From Sphingobacterium lactis (lineage in GTDB: Bacteria; Bacteroidota; Bacteroidia; Sphingobacteriales; Sphingobacteriaceae): DNA of 64,000 bases. The notes under the pieces were generated by a model. It had not been told where the DNA came from. It saw nothing but the letters and a program-made list of their open reading frames with translations, and did no database searches. Position 1 is the stretch's first letter. Each line of letters begins with the position of its first letter. Both the position numbers and the translations under genes were made by a program. The stretch covers positions 1,302,001 through 1,366,000 of the forward strand of contig NZ_CP049246.1 in NCBI RefSeq assembly GCF_011046555.1, given 5' to 3'. This document shows positions 61,489-64,000 of the stretch, piece by piece.

Positions 61489-62551
61489 TATCGACCAGCT
61501 TGCCGAAGAGAGCATTGGGCTCCTTTCCCAATTGATTCGAATTCCATCGTTCAGTCGGGAAGAGGAGCGGACGGCGGATGCCATCGCCAACTTCCTTCAG
61601 CAAGATGGAATACCCACACAGCGCGTAGGCAACAACATCATTGCCTACAATCATTTTTTTGATGAAGGTAAGCCAACCATACTGTTGAATTCCCATCACG
61701 ACACGGTAAAACCCAATCCGGGATATACCAAGGACCCATTTGATCCTATCCAAAACGATGGTAAGCTATTCGGCTTGGGAAGTAATGATGCGGGTGGGTG
61801 TCTGGTTTCGCTAATTGCAACATTCCGGTATTATTACAACCGAGAAGACCTGGATTTTAACCTGTGCCTGTTAGCTTCGGCGGAGGAGGAGGTTTCCGGT
61901 AAGGGTGGTGTCGAAGCCGCTTTTCCAGAACTGCGTCCCTGTTCTTTCGCCATCGTTGGTGAACCGACCTTGTTGAATCTCGCTGTTGCGGAAAAGGGAT
62001 TGATGGTCTTGGATTGTGAAGCCATAGGTGTTTCGGGGCATGCAGCTCGCGAAGAGGGGGATAATGCGATATATAAGGCCATGGAAGATATCCAGTGGTT
62101 CCGCACCTTTGCCTTCCCACGGCAGTCCGAATTCCTGGGGCCTGTAAAAATGAGTGTCACCATGATCGAAGCCGGTTCTCAGCACAACGTTGTTCCGGCA
62201 AGTTGCAAATTTGTGGTCGATGTGCGGACAACGGATGTGTATTCCAATTTGGAAGTGCTGGATATGATCAAGGAACATGTTAGTTCGCATGTTGTAGCGC
62301 GTTCTACCCGGTTGAATCCATCTTCCATAGCTGTCGATCATCCCATCGTCCAATCAGGAATTGCGCTCGGAAAGTCCATGTATGGCAGTCCGACCATGAG
62401 CGACCAGGCATTATTGCCCATCCCGTCCATCAAAGTAGGGCCAGGGGATTCCGCACGATCCCATACTGCAGATGAATTTATCCATTTGGAGGAACTTCAT
62501 GAAGGAGTGCGGTTTTATATCGACCTTTTGGGGGATCATTTTAAAATTTAA
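61481..62551 (+). CDS. argE: M20 family deacylase, predicted N-acylcitrulline/N-acylornithine deacylase
   Basis: Zinc-dependent hydrolase removing the acyl group. In organisms with ArgF' the natural substrate is expected to be N-acylcitrulline rather than N-acetylornithine. The ATG at 61481 lies within the proC end; upstream in-frame codons are in proC. Metal motifs: NSHHDTVKP near 68-76, GSNDAGGCLVS near 100-110, ASAEEEVSGKGG near 130-141 and the late DSARSHTADEFI (His) near 325. 356 residues. Last gene of the operon. Confidence 0.92.
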   Translation: MTNIDQLAEESIGLLSQLIRIPSFSREEERTADAIANFLQQDGIPTQRVGNNIIAYNHFFDEGKPTILLNSHHDTVKPNPGYTKDPFDPIQNDGKLFGLGSNDAGGCLVSLIATFRYYYNREDLDFNLCLLASAEEEVSGKGGVEAAFPELRPCSFAIVGEPTLLNLAVAEKGLMVLDCEAIGVSGHAAREEGDNAIYKAMEDIQWFRTFAFPRQSEFLGPVKMSVTMIEAGSQHNVVPASCKFVVDVRTTDVYSNLEVLDMIKEHVSSHVVARSTRLNPSSIAVDHPIVQSGIALGKSMYGSPTMSDQALLPIPSIKVGPGDSARSHTADEFIHLEELHEGVRFYIDLLGDHFKI

Positions 62552-62595
62552 TGCCAATTCAAACCATTTGAGTAGAAAAAAATATAAAAAAACAC

Positions 62596-62622
62596 AAAAA
62601 GCAGCTTTTTAGCTGCTTTTTT
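62596..62622 (+). terminator. Terminator of the arginine operon
   Basis: Arms aaaagcagct/agctgctttt with loop tttt, then further T; also faces the convergent regulator gene. Confidence 0.88.
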
Positions 62623-62681
62623 CGTTCCAGAAAGGATGTTTATGCATAAGTTATGCTCAAATTCCCTGAAAATTCAGATTC

Positions 62682-63152
62682 TTATAAGGTAATCTGTCTT
62701 TTAATGCTTTCTTCCAGTGAGATAATGGTTTCGGTACGTTGGATTCCTTTCAGTCCTTGGATATCCTCGTTCAATACTTTTCTTAAATGAGAAGTGTCCT
62801 TACAGATAATTTTAGCGAACATACTGTACTGACCCGTGCAATAGTGCAATTCCACAACTTCCTTCACCTGTTTCAACTGTTCTACAGCATCTGCATACTG
62901 CGAACCCTTCTCCAAATAGATTCCAAGGAACGCTGTAATGTCAAATCCAATCTTCTGTGGGTTGATTATTAGGTTTGAGCCGCGAATTATTCCCATTTCT
63001 TCCATTTTTTTCATGCGAACATGAATAGTTCCGCCAGAAACAATAAGTTTTTTTGCTATTTCTGTATATGGAATCGATGCATCTTCCATTAAAATGGATA
63101 AAATTTGAACGTCAAGCTTGTCTAAATCGTAATTTGTGTAGTTTTTTTCCAT
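62682..63152 (-). CDS. Lrp/AsnC family transcriptional regulator
   Basis: DNA-binding regulator of the feast/famine type, usually responding to an amino acid. The ATG at 63152 starts MEKNYTNYDLDKLDVQILSI; the upstream in-frame stretch is AT-rich and not coding-like. N-terminal helix-turn-helix about 12-60 (DASIPYTEIAKKLIVSGGTI, MKKMEEMGIIRGSNL), C-terminal RAM/AsnC ligand domain (DITAFLGIYLEKGSQYADAV; VVELHYCTGQYSMFAKIICK). 156 residues. It lies convergent to the arginine operon; control of that operon is possible but unproven. Confidence 0.93.
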   Translation of the reverse strand: MEKNYTNYDLDKLDVQILSILMEDASIPYTEIAKKLIVSGGTIHVRMKKMEEMGIIRGSNLIINPQKIGFDITAFLGIYLEKGSQYADAVEQLKQVKEVVELHYCTGQYSMFAKIICKDTSHLRKVLNEDIQGLKGIQRTETIISLEESIKRQITL

Positions 63153-63530
63153 AAAAATGGTATTTATATAAGTGTTATTAATGCTTTTTTTAAAATTATC
63201 TAAAAAATTTAAAATATTTTCTAAATAAATGCAGAAAAATTTAAATTTGTATAACAAAAAGGCATAAAACTTAAAGTTTTTATGTCCCTTCCCTCAAAAT
63301 AACATAGGTTTATAATTGGTTAGCGTAGAAGTCCCTCGCCCGGGGGGCTTCTTCCTATTTAAAACCAATCCTACCGCTGTCTTCTGATTTTCTGAATTTT
63401 CAAAAATAACAACATTTCTTGTTATTTTAATATTTGATTGATAAAATTAAGGTATTTTTTTTGTAAAATTTACATTGGAGTTTTCCTGATAGTTTTTTGT
63501 ACTTTAGTTTTAATTCAAAAATATCCCGTG
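63153..63530. other. AT-rich intergenic region with one GC-rich hairpin
   Basis: The 378 bp are mostly A/T. The exception is 63328-63351: gaagtccc and ggggcttc can pair (one G-U) around tcgcccgg, followed by ttcctattt. It may end a short transcript or be part of a leader for the gene at 63531. TACTTTAG at 63510-63517 is one base off a TAnnTTTG element. No RNA family recognised. Confidence 0.4.
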
Positions 63531-64000
63531 ATGCAAGAAGATGATGTAAAGATTTCCCGAAAGAAACCCATTTTTCCCGTTGGCCCAGGACTGGTCAAGT
63601 ACCTGAAGGCTTACCAACGTGACGGCAAGCTTCCTTTGGCCTACCGTGACCTGTTGAGTTTCCAGGAAACCATTCCATCATTGGATAAATTCGGAAATGA
63701 TACCCTCTGGGAAATCCCACTCTATCCCCCGCATGTACAGGATACCCTGTACGACCAATTGAAGATTGTCTATGCGCAATTAAAGGCATCCGGTAACACC
63801 CGGATTGTGGAACATAAGGTCATTGAGAAAATAGAATTCTGTGCCTTCGGCAATACCCATCCATTTCGGATAAAAATTGTCAACCGGTTGAACGACGTCT
63901 ATGATTATTTCTATATCAAACAGGCAGATGCATCACGTATCTATGGTTTGGAGTTGGAAGAGATCGTGTCTCCCAATCAGGTGAACTACCTCTATGATCG
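63531..64000 (+). CDS. Unrecognised gene, 5' part only
   Basis: Open from the ATG at 63531 to the window edge (156 complete codons), starting MQEDDVKISRKKPIFPVGPG. Codon use matches the neighbours. No signal peptide or membrane helix. Notable phrases are VKYLKAYQRDGKLPLAYRDL, IVEHKVIEKIEFCAFGNTHP and FYIKQADASRIYGLELEEIV. The last resembles a conserved nucleotide- or substrate-binding strand, but I cannot place the family. It probably encodes a cytoplasmic protein considerably longer than what is visible. Confidence 0.7.
   Translation, partial: MQEDDVKISRKKPIFPVGPGLVKYLKAYQRDGKLPLAYRDLLSFQETIPSLDKFGNDTLWEIPLYPPHVQDTLYDQLKIVYAQLKASGNTRIVEHKVIEKIEFCAFGNTHPFRIKIVNRLNDVYDYFYIKQADASRIYGLELEEIVSPNQVNYLYD

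Noticed and set aside
1..64000. tRNA and rRNA genes
   Set aside because: No GGTTCGAATCC-type T arms with a matching acceptor stem and no rRNA segments were noticed by eye; a covariance search would be needed to exclude a divergent tRNA.

Overview
The window is a stretch of chromosome from a Bacteroidota bacterium, most likely a Sphingobacteriaceae member (Sphingobacterium/Pedobacter-like). The evidence is a SusC/SusD pair with its own ECF sigma and FecR anti-sigma, Bacteroidota promoters of the form TTTG-N19-TAnnTTTG in front of several genes, an IPExxxVDY-family protein, the transcarbamylase ArgF' that acts on N-acylated ornithine, and weak Shine-Dalgarno signals. The species call is inference; no rRNA is present.

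Layout. 1-63 is the tail of a probable SusD-like protein. 131-9.6 kb holds housekeeping and hydrolytic genes: carB (without the usual allosteric domain), a GH20 hexosaminidase, lipA, an unknown membrane protein, an amidohydrolase lipoprotein and a bacilliredoxin. 9.7-15.8 kb carries ahcY, a nicotinamide riboside uptake pair (pnuC plus a NadR-type kinase), a YkuK-like protein, upp and uvrB. 15.8-22.2 kb is a complete cell-surface-signalling nutrient uptake operon read leftward: ECF sigma, FecR, SusC with STN domain, SusD. 22.24-24.04 kb has no credible gene and is packed with long, nested, partly duplicated palindromes; it is the least explained part of the window. 24.0-27.4 kb has a DUF4833 protein, a tiny lipoprotein and metE under a SAM-I riboswitch. 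27.46-27.86 kb is a second gene-free repeat patch built of TGAGATnT-like words. 27.9-31.0 kb is a histidine kinase/response regulator pair and a secreted unknown. 31.1-42.2 kb has pyk, an IPExxxVDY protein, acpP-fabF-rnc, hisS, pdhA-pdhC, a serine hydrolase lipoprotein and a CoA-binding protein.

42.3-57.7 kb is the ribosomal-protein supercluster (rplC to rplQ, with secY, map, infA and rpoA). It starts at rplC rather than rpsJ and is cut into segments by internal promoters (before rplC, rpsH and infA) and hairpins (after rpsN, rpmD and rpsD). S3 has a repetitive Arg-Gly-Asn tail, L36 has lost its zinc ligands, and L17 carries a long extension with a helix-hairpin-helix module. 57.7-62.6 kb is an arginine/proline operon argD-argF'-argB-proC-argE; the residue at the transcarbamylase specificity position points to succinylated intermediates. 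The window ends with a leftward Lrp/AsnC regulator and the first 156 codons of an unrecognised gene.

How the parts work together: carbamoyl phosphate from CarB feeds ArgF'; AhcY and MetE form a methionine/SAM recycling axis, with metE sensed by SAM; LipA makes the cofactor that loads the two lipoyl domains of PdhC; AcpP and FabF are the fatty-acid elongation core and AcpP also supplies octanoyl groups to lipoate synthesis.
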